The translations under genes and the position numbers were made by a program. A stretch of 64,000 bases of DNA from Microvirga sp. VF16 (GTDB lineage Bacteria; Pseudomonadota; Alphaproteobacteria; Rhizobiales; Beijerinckiaceae), in contig NZ_CP069354.1 of assembly GCF_016864375.1 (NCBI RefSeq), positions 2,811,501 through 2,875,500 on the forward strand. Reading direction: 5' to 3'. Position 1 is the stretch's first letter. Each line of letters opens with the position of its first letter. The notes beneath the pieces were generated by a model. It saw only the letters and a list, made by a program, of their open reading frames with translations. It had not been told where the DNA came from and did no database searches. This document shows, piece by piece, positions 8,335-17,553 of this stretch.

Positions 8335-9180
8335 TCAGACGACGAAGAAGTCCTTGTGCGTGATCGCAAGGTCCTTCGAAAGCTTCGCGATGGCCTTCTG
8401 GGAAGCGCCACCTGTTCCGTCAGGATCATAATAGAGATAGCCGGTCTCATCGTTGTAAATGACCCGGTCACTCGCATCGTGCGCTTCCGATCCGCTCCAG
8501 AAGGCCTTGGCCTTTAGACTGCCCTTCGAGCCTGCCTTGGTGAAGATTGAATGAGCGAGATGGATGCTATCGTGCTTCACGGAGAAATCGGTAATCGTGT
8601 CCCTGTTCGCCGTGGTGGGGGCGACATCAAAAACGAATCTGTCGTTGCCGCTTCCGCCCGAGAGAATATCCTTGCCGAACTGGCCCATGAGATAGTCGTG
8701 TCCTGACCCTCCAATCAACTTGTCGTTCCCTCGACCGCCATAGAGATGATCGTTGTTGATCCCGCCACTCAGGTAATCGTTGCCGCCATAACCCTTCAGT
8801 CGATCGCTTCCGGACAGGCCGAAGAGACGGTCCCGTCCCGAGTTCGCCAGAAGCCAGTCGTTTCCGGTCCCACCGTTGAGTGTCACCGCTCCATACGTGA
8901 AGCGCGTGGACGTCAGGTCAATCAAATCGTTCCCACTGCCACTGCTGATGTGCGTGACATTGATTAACCGCGGGGTGTCATAGCCTGATTTATCCAAAAA
9001 GATGATATCGGCATCCGCGGTGCCGAAAAGCGCATAAACGTTGAGTCCATCACCCCAGGTATCAGTATTGTTGATGCCCTGTACTTGCCCCCCTGCTGCC
9101 GTGGTTGGCGGGTCACCCGGGCTGCCAGCATCGTTCCATGTGTCGAGTATGAAGGTGCCGTTCCAATTGAGATGCTGCAT
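8335..9180 (-). CDS. RTX calcium-binding protein, small, type I secretion substrate
   Basis: The 281-residue protein has about six nonapeptide calcium-binding repeats in its middle (GGTGNDWLL, GYGGNDYLSGG, GGRGNDKLIGG, GGSGHDYLMG, GGSGNDRFVF). The C-terminal tail reads DRVIYNDETGYLYYDPDGTG and ends KDFFVV. Repeats of this type fold on calcium outside the cell, and the tail is the usual type I secretion signal. There is no N-terminal signal peptide. The N-terminal 110 residues have no recognisable enzyme domain. An in-frame TAG lies 13 codons upstream, so the protein does not extend further. No ABC/HlyD exporter genes are in the window. The tail closely matches that of the large RTX protein at 30357. 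Confidence 0.85.
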   Translation of the reverse strand: MQHLNWNGTFILDTWNDAGSPGDPPTTAAGGQVQGINNTDTWGDGLNVYALFGTADADIIFLDKSGYDTPRLINVTHISSGSGNDLIDLTSTRFTYGAVTLNGGTGNDWLLANSGRDRLFGLSGSDRLKGYGGNDYLSGGINNDHLYGGRGNDKLIGGSGHDYLMGQFGKDILSGGSGNDRFVFDVAPTTANRDTITDFSVKHDSIHLAHSIFTKAGSKGSLKAKAFWSGSEAHDASDRVIYNDETGYLYYDPDGTGGASQKAIAKLSKDLAITHKDFFVV

Positions 9181-9497
9181 GATACCAATCTCGCTAAGAA
9201 TCGAGCCAGAGGGTTCGGCAAGCTAATCGAGCGTAAGCATTCTCCCGGGAAAAACCTCTTGGTTCGCCCTCAATATATAATCCAAGAAACTATATTGGTA
9301 CGTTTGAGCGAGAAGCAATAACGCTCAATAGGATATAACCACTACCTCAATATAGGGTGCGACCTGATACCTCGATTGGCAGGCGAACTATATATTTCTA
9401 CCGATCATAAAAACAGAACTCATACTTACCCATGTTAAATTGTCGCTTCAATACTGTCAGTCCTGGGAAGGCTCTACGGCTCTGCTGAGAGAGGGCT
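9181..9497. other. AT-rich intergenic stretch, no gene seen
   Basis: About 317 bp between the small RTX gene and the IS630 relic. It is clearly AT-richer than its surroundings (for example around 9275-9300 and 9340-9430). It probably holds the leftward promoter of the RTX gene, but I found no convincing promoter hexamers or dyad. Confidence 0.5.
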
Positions 9498-10030
9498 ATG
9501 TCCATTCCAGTCGCCCTCTGGCATCAATTACGATGCCACTCGCCTGCGTTATCTTGCGCGCCAAAGCAAGGATGCTCCGCACCCAAACGGCCGAGGGCGG
9601 CGGGGCGAGCGTGCAGACCATGCGTGATTGGGTGCTGCGCTTCAATGCTTGAGGGTCCAATGGGCTTTTCGACGGGAAGGCGTCAGGCCAACCTTCGATT
9701 TTGAGCGACAGGTATCGTCAGCATCTGAGCAAGATGATTGAGAACGGTCGATCCCGACCCATCCATGGCGTAGTATGATGGTGTCTGGCCGACCTGATGC
9801 AGTAGTTCTGAGACGAATACCGGATCAAGATCTCCAAGAAGAGGCTCAGTCGTGAACTGCGGGTTCTGAACTTCCGTGAGATCTCGGCTCAGCTGCACCA
9901 TCATGCCAAGAGCGAAGCGGCCATGGTGCTTCTAAAGAGACTTCCCAACGCGTCTGGAAGAGATCGCTAAGGGCAGCCGTTGGCCACTCCTTGAGATCTG
10001 GTTCCGTGATGAGGCCTATAAGACCTATAG
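9498..10030 (+). pseudogene. IS630-family transposase relic
   Basis: Read in shifting frames, this stretch aligns by eye with the transposase at 6120. MSIPVALWHQL matches the N-terminus, ARQSKDAPHP matches ARKTKNAPQA, RDWVLRFNA matches RDWVFKFNA, RPIHGVV matches LPAVHGVV and HHAKSEAAM matches HHAKSDAAV. There are at least five in-frame stops and several frameshifts, and the catalytic half is mostly missing. It is an old, degenerate copy of the same subgroup. Its right end runs up to the 3' end of the IclR gene. Confidence 0.8.
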
Positions 10031-10065
10031 AACTTTGCGAAGATCCTACGCCGTTATCGATAGTT

Positions 10066-10920
10066 TCACCGGACCCTCGACTGTTTTTCGCCGTTGTCGG
10101 TCTCATATAGCCGCGCCTCGATCAAGGCGGCCTCTTTTTTGAGAAGCGGAGCGATCTCGCGTTGGCGCTTCTCACTCAGTCGACTTTCTGTTGCCGCGAT
10201 GGAAAGAGCGCCAATCGGGCGGCCATCCGATCCGGAGATCGGAACGCCGATCGCCCAGGAATCGGAAAGGAGCATGCCTGGGTTGAGAGCATAACCTCTT
10301 GCGCGGGTGTCTTGAACGAGGGCTCGGAGAACAGAAGGCGAGAAGGGCGGGTACTTGTCTGCGAGAACCTCCGCGTTAGCGGTCAGAGCTTCCTCCACCT
10401 CCTCGTCTGGCAGCGCGGCAAGCAAAGCCAAGCCTCCTGCTCCTACGCCGAGAGGATGGCGGTCTCCGGCATGAAGAGCGTGGACACGGATCGGATACGG
10501 ACCTTCCTCGCGATGGACACAGATGGAGTAGACATCGCGTGGCACGGAGAGAAAGGCGGTGTCGCCGGTCTGTTGACTGAGTCTGACAAGGGAGCGGAGA
10601 GAGATCGAGTGGATGCCGAAACGGGTGCTCGCCAGCATTCCGAGAACGTGAATTTCCAACCCGAGATAGTAGCGCCTGCTCTCCAGATCCTGGTCGAGAA
10701 GACCGGCACGCATCAGCGCGAGAAGCATGCGGCGGACGGTCGGCTTCGGAAGTTCGCACTGTTCAACCAGCTCGGACAATCGAGCGCCGGAAGGCCCGGC
10801 TCTCCCAACGAGCAGAAGGAGCGTCGCAGCTCTGTGGATCGCCTGTGCTCCATTGGAGATCGCTCTGTCGATCCCCTGGATCGCAATCTTGGCTGAAATC
10901 GTCTTCCCATATTCCAACAT
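10066..10920 (-). CDS. IclR-family transcriptional regulator
   Basis: The N-terminal winged helix (residues about 18-75, with LSELVEQCELPKPTVRRML as the recognition region) is followed by an effector-binding domain. That domain contains the GDRHPLGVGAGGLALLAAL motif and GYALNPGMLL, both usual for IclR proteins. ATG 10920 follows GAAGGT at good spacing. A longer form from 10980 lacks a close ribosome site. It is divergent from the TRAP-transporter operon and probably regulates it through the palindromic region between them. The last residues (DNGEKQSRVR) abut the IS630 relic, so the natural C-terminus may have been altered. Confidence 0.88.
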   Translation of the reverse strand: MLEYGKTISAKIAIQGIDRAISNGAQAIHRAATLLLLVGRAGPSGARLSELVEQCELPKPTVRRMLLALMRAGLLDQDLESRRYYLGLEIHVLGMLASTRFGIHSISLRSLVRLSQQTGDTAFLSVPRDVYSICVHREEGPYPIRVHALHAGDRHPLGVGAGGLALLAALPDEEVEEALTANAEVLADKYPPFSPSVLRALVQDTRARGYALNPGMLLSDSWAIGVPISGSDGRPIGALSIAATESRLSEKRQREIAPLLKKEAALIEARLYETDNGEKQSRVR

Positions 10921-11120
10921 ATGGACCTTCAATGGCCGGGAGTTGAGGATCGCTCCCAAAGAGCAATTTTCCATTGACAACAGAGACTATCAGAGTGCCT
11001 CCTTAGGAGCCAACGAAAACGCCCTGCAAGTGGCGTGCCACTAATAACAGAAGGTCCGAGATGTGGACCTGATTTTTGAGGAAGCATGGGGATCCCAAGA
11101 GCCCCAACCAGGAGGGTTAC
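10921..11120. promoter_or_regulatory. Divergent control region IclR / TRAP operon with three dyads
   Basis: Two hundred bases separate the divergent starts and hold three inverted repeats: CTCCTTAGGAG (10999-11009), GTGGCGTGCCAC (11030-11041) and AGGTCC-N7-GGACCT (11052-11070), the last followed by ATTTTT. The first two look like operator half-sites for the IclR protein. The third could be an operator or a leader terminator. Assignments are inferred from position only. Confidence 0.5.
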
Positions 11121-12140
11121 ATGATCTTGTCTCGCCGCCGGCTGCTCACTGTCGGTTCGACCGCTTTTGCCGGTGCTGTCATCGGAGCGCCGTTTGTTGC
11201 ACGGGCCCAGCAGGCTGAGTTCACCTACAAATATGCGAACAACCTGCCGGACTCGCACCCGATGAACGCCCGGGCGCGAGAAATGGCGGCTGCGATCAAG
11301 GCCGAGACGAATGGCCGTTTCGATCTCCAGATCTTCCCGAGCAGCCAGTTGGGATCCGATACGGATACGCTCAGCCAGGTGCGCTCGGGCGGGGTCGAGT
11401 TCTTCACATTATCAGGCCTGATCCTGTCCACGCTCGTGCCGGCGGCATCCATAAACGGAATCGGGTTCGCATTTCCGGACTACGCGACGGTTTGGAAAGC
11501 GATGGACGGTGAGCTCGGCTCCTATGTCCGGCAGCAGATCGCCAAGGCCAACCTCGTCGCCATGGACAAGATCTGGGACAACGGCTTCCGGCAGACGACG
11601 TCCTCGACGAAGCCGATCAATACGCCCGATGATCTAAAGGGATTCAAGATCCGAGTGCCGGTTTCTCCCCTCTGGACATCGATGTACAAGGCCTTCGAGT
11701 CCGCCCCGACCTCGATTAACTTCAACGAGGTTTATACGGCACTTCAGACCAAGGTGGTGGACGGTCAGGAAAATCCCCTCGCCATCGTCTCCACGGCGAA
11801 GCTGAACGAAGTCCAAAAGTATTGCTCCTTGACGAACCATATGTGGGATGGGTTCTGGTTCCTGGCGAACAGGCGTGCATGGGAGCGACTGCCTGAGGAT
11901 GTACGCACGATTGTTGCCAAGCACATCAATACGGCCGGCGTGAAAGAGCGTGAGGATGTGGCCAAGCTGAACGGTGGTCTTCAGCAGGAACTCGCCACCA
12001 AGGGCGTGATATTCAACCAGCCTGATCCTGTACCCTTCCGCGACAAGCTGCGCAAAGCCGGCTTCTACTCGGAGTGGAAGGGTAAGTATGGTGACGAGGC
12101 ATGGGCTCTGCTGGAGCGTGCCGTCGGCACCCTAGCCTAA
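11121..12140 (+). CDS. TRAP transporter substrate-binding protein (DctP family)
   Basis: The N-terminus SRRRLLTVGSTAFAGAVIGA is a twin-arginine type export signal ending near ARAQQ. The mature part starts FTYKYANNLPDSHPMNARA and contains FPSSQLGSDTDTLSQVRSGG, the classic opening of DctP proteins. KIRVPVSPLWTSMYKAF and GQENPLAIV are the ligand-domain motifs with the conserved arginine. ATG 11121 follows GGAGGG by 5 bp. The 339-residue protein delivers an organic acid in the periplasm to the membrane unit encoded next. The ligand is unknown, and the neighbours suggest a carboxylate activated to a CoA ester. Confidence 0.92.
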   Translation: MILSRRRLLTVGSTAFAGAVIGAPFVARAQQAEFTYKYANNLPDSHPMNARAREMAAAIKAETNGRFDLQIFPSSQLGSDTDTLSQVRSGGVEFFTLSGLILSTLVPAASINGIGFAFPDYATVWKAMDGELGSYVRQQIAKANLVAMDKIWDNGFRQTTSSTKPINTPDDLKGFKIRVPVSPLWTSMYKAFESAPTSINFNEVYTALQTKVVDGQENPLAIVSTAKLNEVQKYCSLTNHMWDGFWFLANRRAWERLPEDVRTIVAKHINTAGVKEREDVAKLNGGLQQELATKGVIFNQPDPVPFRDKLRKAGFYSEWKGKYGDEAWALLERAVGTLA

Positions 12141-12150
12141 AGCTCGGATA

Positions 12151-12184
12151 CCGGGGTTCCGCGCGTGGAGTGAAGGAGCCCCGG
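12151..12184 (+). terminator. Intercistronic stem-loop dctP / dctQM
   Basis: CCGGGGTTCC pairs with GGAGCCCCGG (ten pairs, one G-U) around a 14-base loop, 10 bp after the binding-protein stop. There is no long T-run, so partial termination or 3'-end stabilisation is more likely than full termination. It would raise binding-protein mRNA over permease mRNA. Confidence 0.55.
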
Positions 12185-12251
12185 AAATTTCCATGACGGA
12201 TAGCTACTTCGGTCGCGCAACGTCATAGGAACTCGTAGGGAATGTTTGGAT

Positions 12252-14126
12252 ATGACATCCTCCGCACAGGCTATCCCTGCCTCAGAACCGCTCATCATTG
12301 CCGAAAGTGACGAGGTTCGCGCGGGGTCGCGCTTTCTGAAGCCTGTTGAAATAGTGGCATCCGGCCTGCTGGTCATTATTGTGACACTTCTGCTGGCCGG
12401 AGTGACATCCCGGTATATCTTTTCACTCCCGGTTGTGTGGATCGATGAGGTTGCCTCGATCTGCTTCCTGTGGCTTGCCATGTTGGGATCGGCCATCGCG
12501 CTCGACCGCAACGAGCATCTCAGGCTGACATTGTTCCTCCACAAGATGCCTGAACGGGTTCAGGGATTCATGGAGGCTTTTGCCCTCCTGGTGATCGCGA
12601 CCTTCCTTCTCTTCCTGATGGTTCCGGCCTTCGACTATGCTCTAGAGGAGTGGTACATCACGTCGCCTGCACTGAATATTCCAAATACCTTCCGCGTGGC
12701 TGCTATTCCCTTCGGAATGGTAGCCATGCTCGGAATCGTAATTATGTATGCGCTGAAAAGTTCATTATGGCGCGACCTCGTCATCGCGGCTCTCCTGATC
12801 GCCACAATCACCGCTGCGCTCTGGTTTTTTTCACCGTCCCTCCTGAGGCTGGGTAGCTCTAAGATCCTTCTGTTCCTGGTCGTGTTCGTAGCAGTCTGCC
12901 TTGCGGCCGGTGTGCCCATAGCCTTCTGTTTCGGCATAGGCACTTTGAGCTATCTGGCTTTCGCCACTCAGGTCCCGACCTTCGTCATGATCGGACGGAT
13001 GGATGAAGGCATGTCCGGCATCATTCTTCTGTCGGTCCCGATTTTCGTTCTGCTTGGCTGCATCCTCGATGCGACAGGGATGGGCAAGGCCATCGTCGAT
13101 TTTCTCGCGTCGCTTCTCGGTCATGTGCGTGCCGGCATGTCCTACGTGCTGCTCGGCTCACTCTTCGTGGTGTCTGGTATCTCAGGATCTAAGGTGTCCG
13201 ACATGGCCACAGTCGCTCCGGCACTTTTCCCGGAGATGAAGCGGCGAGGGCACAGCCCGCGGGAGATGATCGCGCTTCTCGCGACCGGCGCGGCTATGGC
13301 CGATACGGTTCCGCCCAGCATCGTCCTGATCGTTCTGGGTTCTGTCGCAGGGGTCTCCATTGCCGGTCTTTTCACCAGCGGTTTCGTTGTCGCCATGGTT
13401 CTGCTCGCGGTCCTCGCGATTCTGGCGCGCTGGAAGTCCCGTCGTGAGAGCATGGAAGGTGTTCGTCGGGCACCGGCTTCTCTGATCGGTCGCACGCTGC
13501 TCGTCGCCGCCCCTGCATTGGTTTTGCCGTTTCTCATTCGGAGCACGGTCGCCGGTGGTATTGCGACGGCAACCGAGGTGTCGACCATTGCTGTCATCTA
13601 TGCACTGTTCGTGGGCATCGTTCTCTACGGAGGCATCGGCTGGCGCAAGCTCTACGGCATGCTGGTCGAAACCGCAGCGCTCACCGGATCGATCCTGCTG
13701 ATCCTCGGAACCGCCCTTGCCATGGCCTGGGCGATCACACAGGCGGGCGTCGCTCAGGGGCTTGCGTCCTTCATGACGGGGCTACCTGGCGGCCGGATCA
13801 CCTTCATGGCCGTGACCATCATCGTTTTCATAGTCCTGGGCTGTGTGCTTGAAGGGCTTCCGGCTATCGTTTTGATGGCTCCGCTCATGTTCCCCATCGC
13901 GAAGAGCCTTGGGATCAACGACATTCACTACTCCATGGTCATCGTGACCGCGATGAATATCGGTCTGATGACGCCACCGATCGGCATCGGGTTCTATCTT
14001 GCCTGCAAGATCGGCAATGTCTCGCCAGACGAGGCTATCGGCGCGATCTGGCCTTATCTCGTGGCGCTCATTATCGGTCTCGTGATCATTGCCACCGTAC
14101 CGTGGATCTCGACGGCCTTCCTCTGA
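12252..14126 (+). CDS. TRAP transporter fused permease (DctQ-DctM)
   Basis: The 624-residue inner-membrane protein joins both membrane subunits. Residues about 30-170 are the four-helix DctQ part (VWIDEVASICFLWLAMLG is its signature region). Residues about 195-624 are the multi-helix DctM part, with GVPIAFCFGIGTLSYLA, the re-entrant SGSKVSDMATVAPALFPEM region and the closing MTPPIGIGFYLA motif. It uses the sodium gradient to import the ligand bound by the upstream protein. ATG 12252 was preferred. A TTG 6 bp earlier is possible. Confidence 0.93.
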   Translation: MTSSAQAIPASEPLIIAESDEVRAGSRFLKPVEIVASGLLVIIVTLLLAGVTSRYIFSLPVVWIDEVASICFLWLAMLGSAIALDRNEHLRLTLFLHKMPERVQGFMEAFALLVIATFLLFLMVPAFDYALEEWYITSPALNIPNTFRVAAIPFGMVAMLGIVIMYALKSSLWRDLVIAALLIATITAALWFFSPSLLRLGSSKILLFLVVFVAVCLAAGVPIAFCFGIGTLSYLAFATQVPTFVMIGRMDEGMSGIILLSVPIFVLLGCILDATGMGKAIVDFLASLLGHVRAGMSYVLLGSLFVVSGISGSKVSDMATVAPALFPEMKRRGHSPREMIALLATGAAMADTVPPSIVLIVLGSVAGVSIAGLFTSGFVVAMVLLAVLAILARWKSRRESMEGVRRAPASLIGRTLLVAAPALVLPFLIRSTVAGGIATATEVSTIAVIYALFVGIVLYGGIGWRKLYGMLVETAALTGSILLILGTALAMAWAITQAGVAQGLASFMTGLPGGRITFMAVTIIVFIVLGCVLEGLPAIVLMAPLMFPIAKSLGINDIHYSMVIVTAMNIGLMTPPIGIGFYLACKIGNVSPDEAIGAIWPYLVALIIGLVIIATVPWISTAFL

Positions 14127-14226
14127 CTGCCTCCTCAGACTCGTGAGGAAGAGCGCTCAACGTGTTCGGTAAAGGGAATACAACTATGGCACGTGCTGTC
14201 ATTGTCTGTCTCAGGGAGCACCATAG

Positions 14227-15852
14227 ATGACTGCTTCTACTGAGGTTCCCGCAGGAGGGGTCGGACGCGTGTCTAACCGGGTCATGAACCTGTCCAATTT
14301 CCTGCATCAGGTCGCCCGACGTCACGGAAACGAGATTGGTTTCGTCTGGGGCGATGCGGCCTGGACGTGGGGCAATCTGGCCCGCCGTGTCAACGCCATG
14401 GCGGCGGCCTTGTCCGCAGAAGGAATCGGCAAAGGTGACCGCATTCTGGTGCAGTCCAAAAACTGCAACCAGATGTTTGAGTCCATGTTCGCATGCTTCC
14501 AGTTGGGCGCCGTTTGGGTGCCGACGAATTTTCGCCAAACCCCAGATGAGGTGGCCTATCTCGCTCAGTCAAGTGGCGCTTCGGTCTTGATCTGCCATCG
14601 TGACTTCCCCGAGCATGTCGCAGCAGTGCGAGAGGCGGTTCCTAGTATTCGATCCGTGGTCTCCATCGGGACTTCGGAGTTCGGTGACGACTATGATGCA
14701 CTTGTCGCACGATACTCGGGCGAGAGTGCGCCGATAGCGTCGGTTAGGCATGATGATCCATGCTGGTTCTTTTTCACGTCCGGCACGACCGGACGCCCCA
14801 AAGCCGCCGTTCTCACCCATGGCCAGATGGCCTTCGTGGTGACGAACCATCTCTGCGATCTGATGCCAGGGACCACGCATCAGGACTCATCTCTTGTGGT
14901 GGCACCGTTGTCACACGGTGCGGGTGTTCATCAACTCACTCAGGTGGCGCGCGGAGCCAAAACCGTGCTCCTCTCGAGCGAGCGGTTCGATGTCGATGAA
15001 GCCTGGAGGCTCATCGAGCAGTGGGAGATTACGAATCTTTTTACCGTTCCCACCATCGTCAAGATGCTGACCGAGCATCCCTCCGTGGACAAATACGATC
15101 ACTCATCTCTCCGCTATGTGATCTATGCCGGGGCCCCCATGTACCGGGAGGACCAGAAGCATGCCCTCAAGAAGCTGGGAAAGGTGCTTGTCCAGTATTT
15201 CGGCCTCGGCGAGGTCACTGGAAGCATCACCGTGCTTCCGCCGGCGCTCCACGAGCCCGACGATGGTCCGGATGTAAAGGTCGGGACCTGCGGTTACGAG
15301 CGGACCGGTATGCAGGTTTCGATCCAGGACGAGCAGGGACATGAGTTGGCATCCGGCGAGACAGGAGAGATCTGCGTCTGCGGTCCGGCCGTATTCGCGG
15401 GGTATTACAATAACCCGGAGGCCAATGCGAAAGCCTTCCGAGATGGGTGGTTCCGGACAGGCGATTTGGGGCATGTGGACAGAGAAGGCTATCTCTACAT
15501 TACCGGTCGCGCCTCGGACATGTACATTTCGGGCGGATCGAACGTGTATCCGCGTGAGATTGAAGAGAAGATCCTGACACACACTGACATCGCGGAGGTT
15601 GCCATCTTGGGCGTGCCGGATAGGACCTGGGGTGAGGTCGGCGTAGCCGTCTGCGTCCTGAAACCGGCAGCGGATGTCGGCGAGAACGAGCTCCTGGCTT
15701 GGATGGAGGGCAAAGTCGCTCGCTACAAGCTTCCAAAGCGTGTGTTCTTTTGGGAAGCCCTGCCGAGATCAGCCTACGGCAAGATCACCAAGAAAGATAT
15801 TCGGGCGGAGCTGGAGGCTCGCGGTTGCCTGCCATTATCGGGCACGACCTGA
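14227..15852 (+). CDS. AMP-forming acyl-CoA synthetase (ligase), substrate unknown
   Basis: The ANL-superfamily core motifs are all present. FFTSGTTGRPKAAVLTHG is the phosphate loop, YFGLGEVTGS lies in the adenine-binding region, and GWFRTGDLGHVD is motif A8 with the hinge. The C-terminal PRSAYGKITKKDI holds the catalytic lysine. At 541 residues it is a normal single ligase. It would convert an acid to its adenylate and then its CoA thioester in the cytoplasm. It lies 100 bp after the TRAP permease, so the imported acid is probably its substrate. The sequence does not reveal whether that acid is aryl, branched or fatty. Confidence 0.88.
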   Translation: MTASTEVPAGGVGRVSNRVMNLSNFLHQVARRHGNEIGFVWGDAAWTWGNLARRVNAMAAALSAEGIGKGDRILVQSKNCNQMFESMFACFQLGAVWVPTNFRQTPDEVAYLAQSSGASVLICHRDFPEHVAAVREAVPSIRSVVSIGTSEFGDDYDALVARYSGESAPIASVRHDDPCWFFFTSGTTGRPKAAVLTHGQMAFVVTNHLCDLMPGTTHQDSSLVVAPLSHGAGVHQLTQVARGAKTVLLSSERFDVDEAWRLIEQWEITNLFTVPTIVKMLTEHPSVDKYDHSSLRYVIYAGAPMYREDQKHALKKLGKVLVQYFGLGEVTGSITVLPPALHEPDDGPDVKVGTCGYERTGMQVSIQDEQGHELASGETGEICVCGPAVFAGYYNNPEANAKAFRDGWFRTGDLGHVDREGYLYITGRASDMYISGGSNVYPREIEEKILTHTDIAEVAILGVPDRTWGEVGVAVCVLKPAADVGENELLAWMEGKVARYKLPKRVFFWEALPRSAYGKITKKDIRAELEARGCLPLSGTT

Positions 15853-15912
15853 GATCAAGGCATCTGGTGCGCCACAGAAAAGTGTTTGTCGATCCTGAGG
15901 AGAGAGGGAAGC

Positions 15913-16713
15913 ATGGCTCAGCAGCAGACGGTGCTCGTGACTGGAGGGGCCTCTGGCATCGGGCTTGCAGTCGTTGAAGCTATTCTGGCCGAAGGTTGGC
16001 GGGCCATCGTGGCGGATCTCGAACGTAAGAATCTCGACCGCTGCAGGGATACTCTCTCACCGTCCAATAACCGCGTCCGCTTCGAGCGGATGGATGTCGC
16101 GGACGAAGATGAGGTTGTCCGCACCATTGCGGCGTGCGAGGCCGAGTTCGGACCAATCACGGGCGTTGTGAATTCGGCTGGAATCGGTCGGGACGTGCCT
16201 GTTCTTGATACCAGCGTCGAGCTGTTCCGGAAGATGCTGGAGGTCAATCTGATCGGGAGTTTCGTCGTGTCACGCGAAGCCGCAAAGCTGATGCAGACAC
16301 GGGGAGGGGGCTCCATTGTCAATGTTGCGTCCGTGTCCGGCGTCATGGGTAACAAGGGGCGCGTAGCTTATGGCGCTTCGAAGGGCGGTGTCATCACCAT
16401 GACGAGGGTCATGGCTGTCGAACTGGCTTTTCTTGGGATCCGCGTGAATGCTATCGCACCCGGCCCAATTGAAACGCCGCTCGTTCAGGAGGTTCATACT
16501 CCCGAAGTGCGCGCGGCCTGGATGACGATCGTGCCTCAGCGCCGCTACGGATCGCCGGATGAGATTGCCGGGGCGGCGGTTTTCCTGCTCGATCAGCGCA
16601 AGTCCAGCTACATCACCGGACAGACGATCTGTGTCGATGGCGGCTTCTCCATCGCAGGCATTCTTGATCCAGGACCAAGCCCTTCAGCTACCCTCGGTAA
16701 TGGGCATGGATGA
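15913..16713 (+). CDS. Short-chain dehydrogenase/reductase (SDR)
   Basis: A classical 266-residue SDR. VTGGASGIGLAV near residue 10 is the TGxxxGxG cofactor loop, VNSAGIG is the NNAG equivalent, and YGASKGG is the YxxxK catalytic pair. It ends with the usual GQTICVDGGFS tail. ATG 15913 follows AGAGAGGGA. It sits between the ligase and a second SDR in one run of genes and likely oxidises or reduces a hydroxy or keto intermediate with NAD(P). Confidence 0.9.
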   Translation: MAQQQTVLVTGGASGIGLAVVEAILAEGWRAIVADLERKNLDRCRDTLSPSNNRVRFERMDVADEDEVVRTIAACEAEFGPITGVVNSAGIGRDVPVLDTSVELFRKMLEVNLIGSFVVSREAAKLMQTRGGGSIVNVASVSGVMGNKGRVAYGASKGGVITMTRVMAVELAFLGIRVNAIAPGPIETPLVQEVHTPEVRAAWMTIVPQRRYGSPDEIAGAAVFLLDQRKSSYITGQTICVDGGFSIAGILDPGPSPSATLGNGHG

Positions 16714-16720
16714 GGTCAAG

Positions 16721-17524
16721 ATGGGTGAGCGTCTAAAGGACAAGATTGCCATCGTGTTCGGGGCAGGATCGTCCGGGCCGGGATGGGGAAATGGAAAGGC
16801 GGCCGCCGTTGCCTATGCCCGGGAGGGCGCTAGCGTTGTCTGCATCGATCTCATCCAGGCCGCCGCGGAGGAATCAGCTGCTATCATCGGCAGCGAGGGC
16901 GGCACCGCTCTGGCCATATCGGCCGACGTTACGGATTTGAACTCGATCAATAATGCGGTCGAAAAGGCGATTGCGGAGTTCGGTAGGCTCGACATCCTTC
17001 ACAACAATGTCGGAGTGACCCATATGGGCGGCCCCGTCGAGTTAAGCGAGGAACAGTTTGCCGCTGCGCTTGATCTCAACATCGGGCCGATCTACCGAAC
17101 CTCCAAGGCGGTCATTCCGCACATGTTGCGCCGGGGCGGAGGTGCGATTGTCAACCTATCCTCGCTCGCAGCGATCCGATGGACCGGCTATCCTTATTTC
17201 GCTTATTCCGCGACAAAAGCGGCGGTAAACCAGGCAACCGTTGCCATTGCCATGCAGTATGCCCGTCAAGGCATCCGGGCCAATTGCATCATGCCTGGTC
17301 TCATCGATACTCCGCTGATCTATAAGCAGATTTCCGGGCAATATGCCTCCGTAGAAGAGATGGTGACTGCTCGTGACGCAGCTGTTCCTCTCGGGAAAAT
17401 GGGAACGGCCTGGGATATTGCGAATGCTGCTGTCTTCCTGGCATCCGACGAGGCGAAGTTCATTACAGGCGTCTGTCTGCCTGTGGACGGCGGTCAGAGT
17501 TGCGCCGTATCGGAGTTTCGTTGA
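16721..17524 (+). CDS. Short-chain dehydrogenase/reductase with atypical cofactor loop
   Basis: The protein of about 267 residues has YFAYSATKAAV (YxxxK), a HNNVGVTH motif and a C-terminal GVCLPVDGGQS, so it is an SDR. Its glycine motif is GAGSSGPGWGNGKAAA, in which the usual TGxxxGIG is replaced by an extended glycine-rich loop. ATG 16721 was chosen for the GAGG 5 bp before it. ATGs at 16700 and 16706 are in frame and would overlap the previous gene. It presumably works in the same pathway as the preceding SDR, with a different substrate or stereochemistry. Confidence 0.85.
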   Translation: MGERLKDKIAIVFGAGSSGPGWGNGKAAAVAYAREGASVVCIDLIQAAAEESAAIIGSEGGTALAISADVTDLNSINNAVEKAIAEFGRLDILHNNVGVTHMGGPVELSEEQFAAALDLNIGPIYRTSKAVIPHMLRRGGGAIVNLSSLAAIRWTGYPYFAYSATKAAVNQATVAIAMQYARQGIRANCIMPGLIDTPLIYKQISGQYASVEEMVTARDAAVPLGKMGTAWDIANAAVFLASDEAKFITGVCLPVDGGQSCAVSEFR

Positions 17525-17553
17525 CGATTACGCATGTTGCCCGTGAGTAAGGT

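Noticed and set aside
11052..11075. Riboswitch upstream of the TRAP operon
   Set aside because: Only one short hairpin (AGGTCC-N7-GGACCT with ATTTTT) is present and there is no conserved aptamer-like core. A terminator or operator is sufficient.
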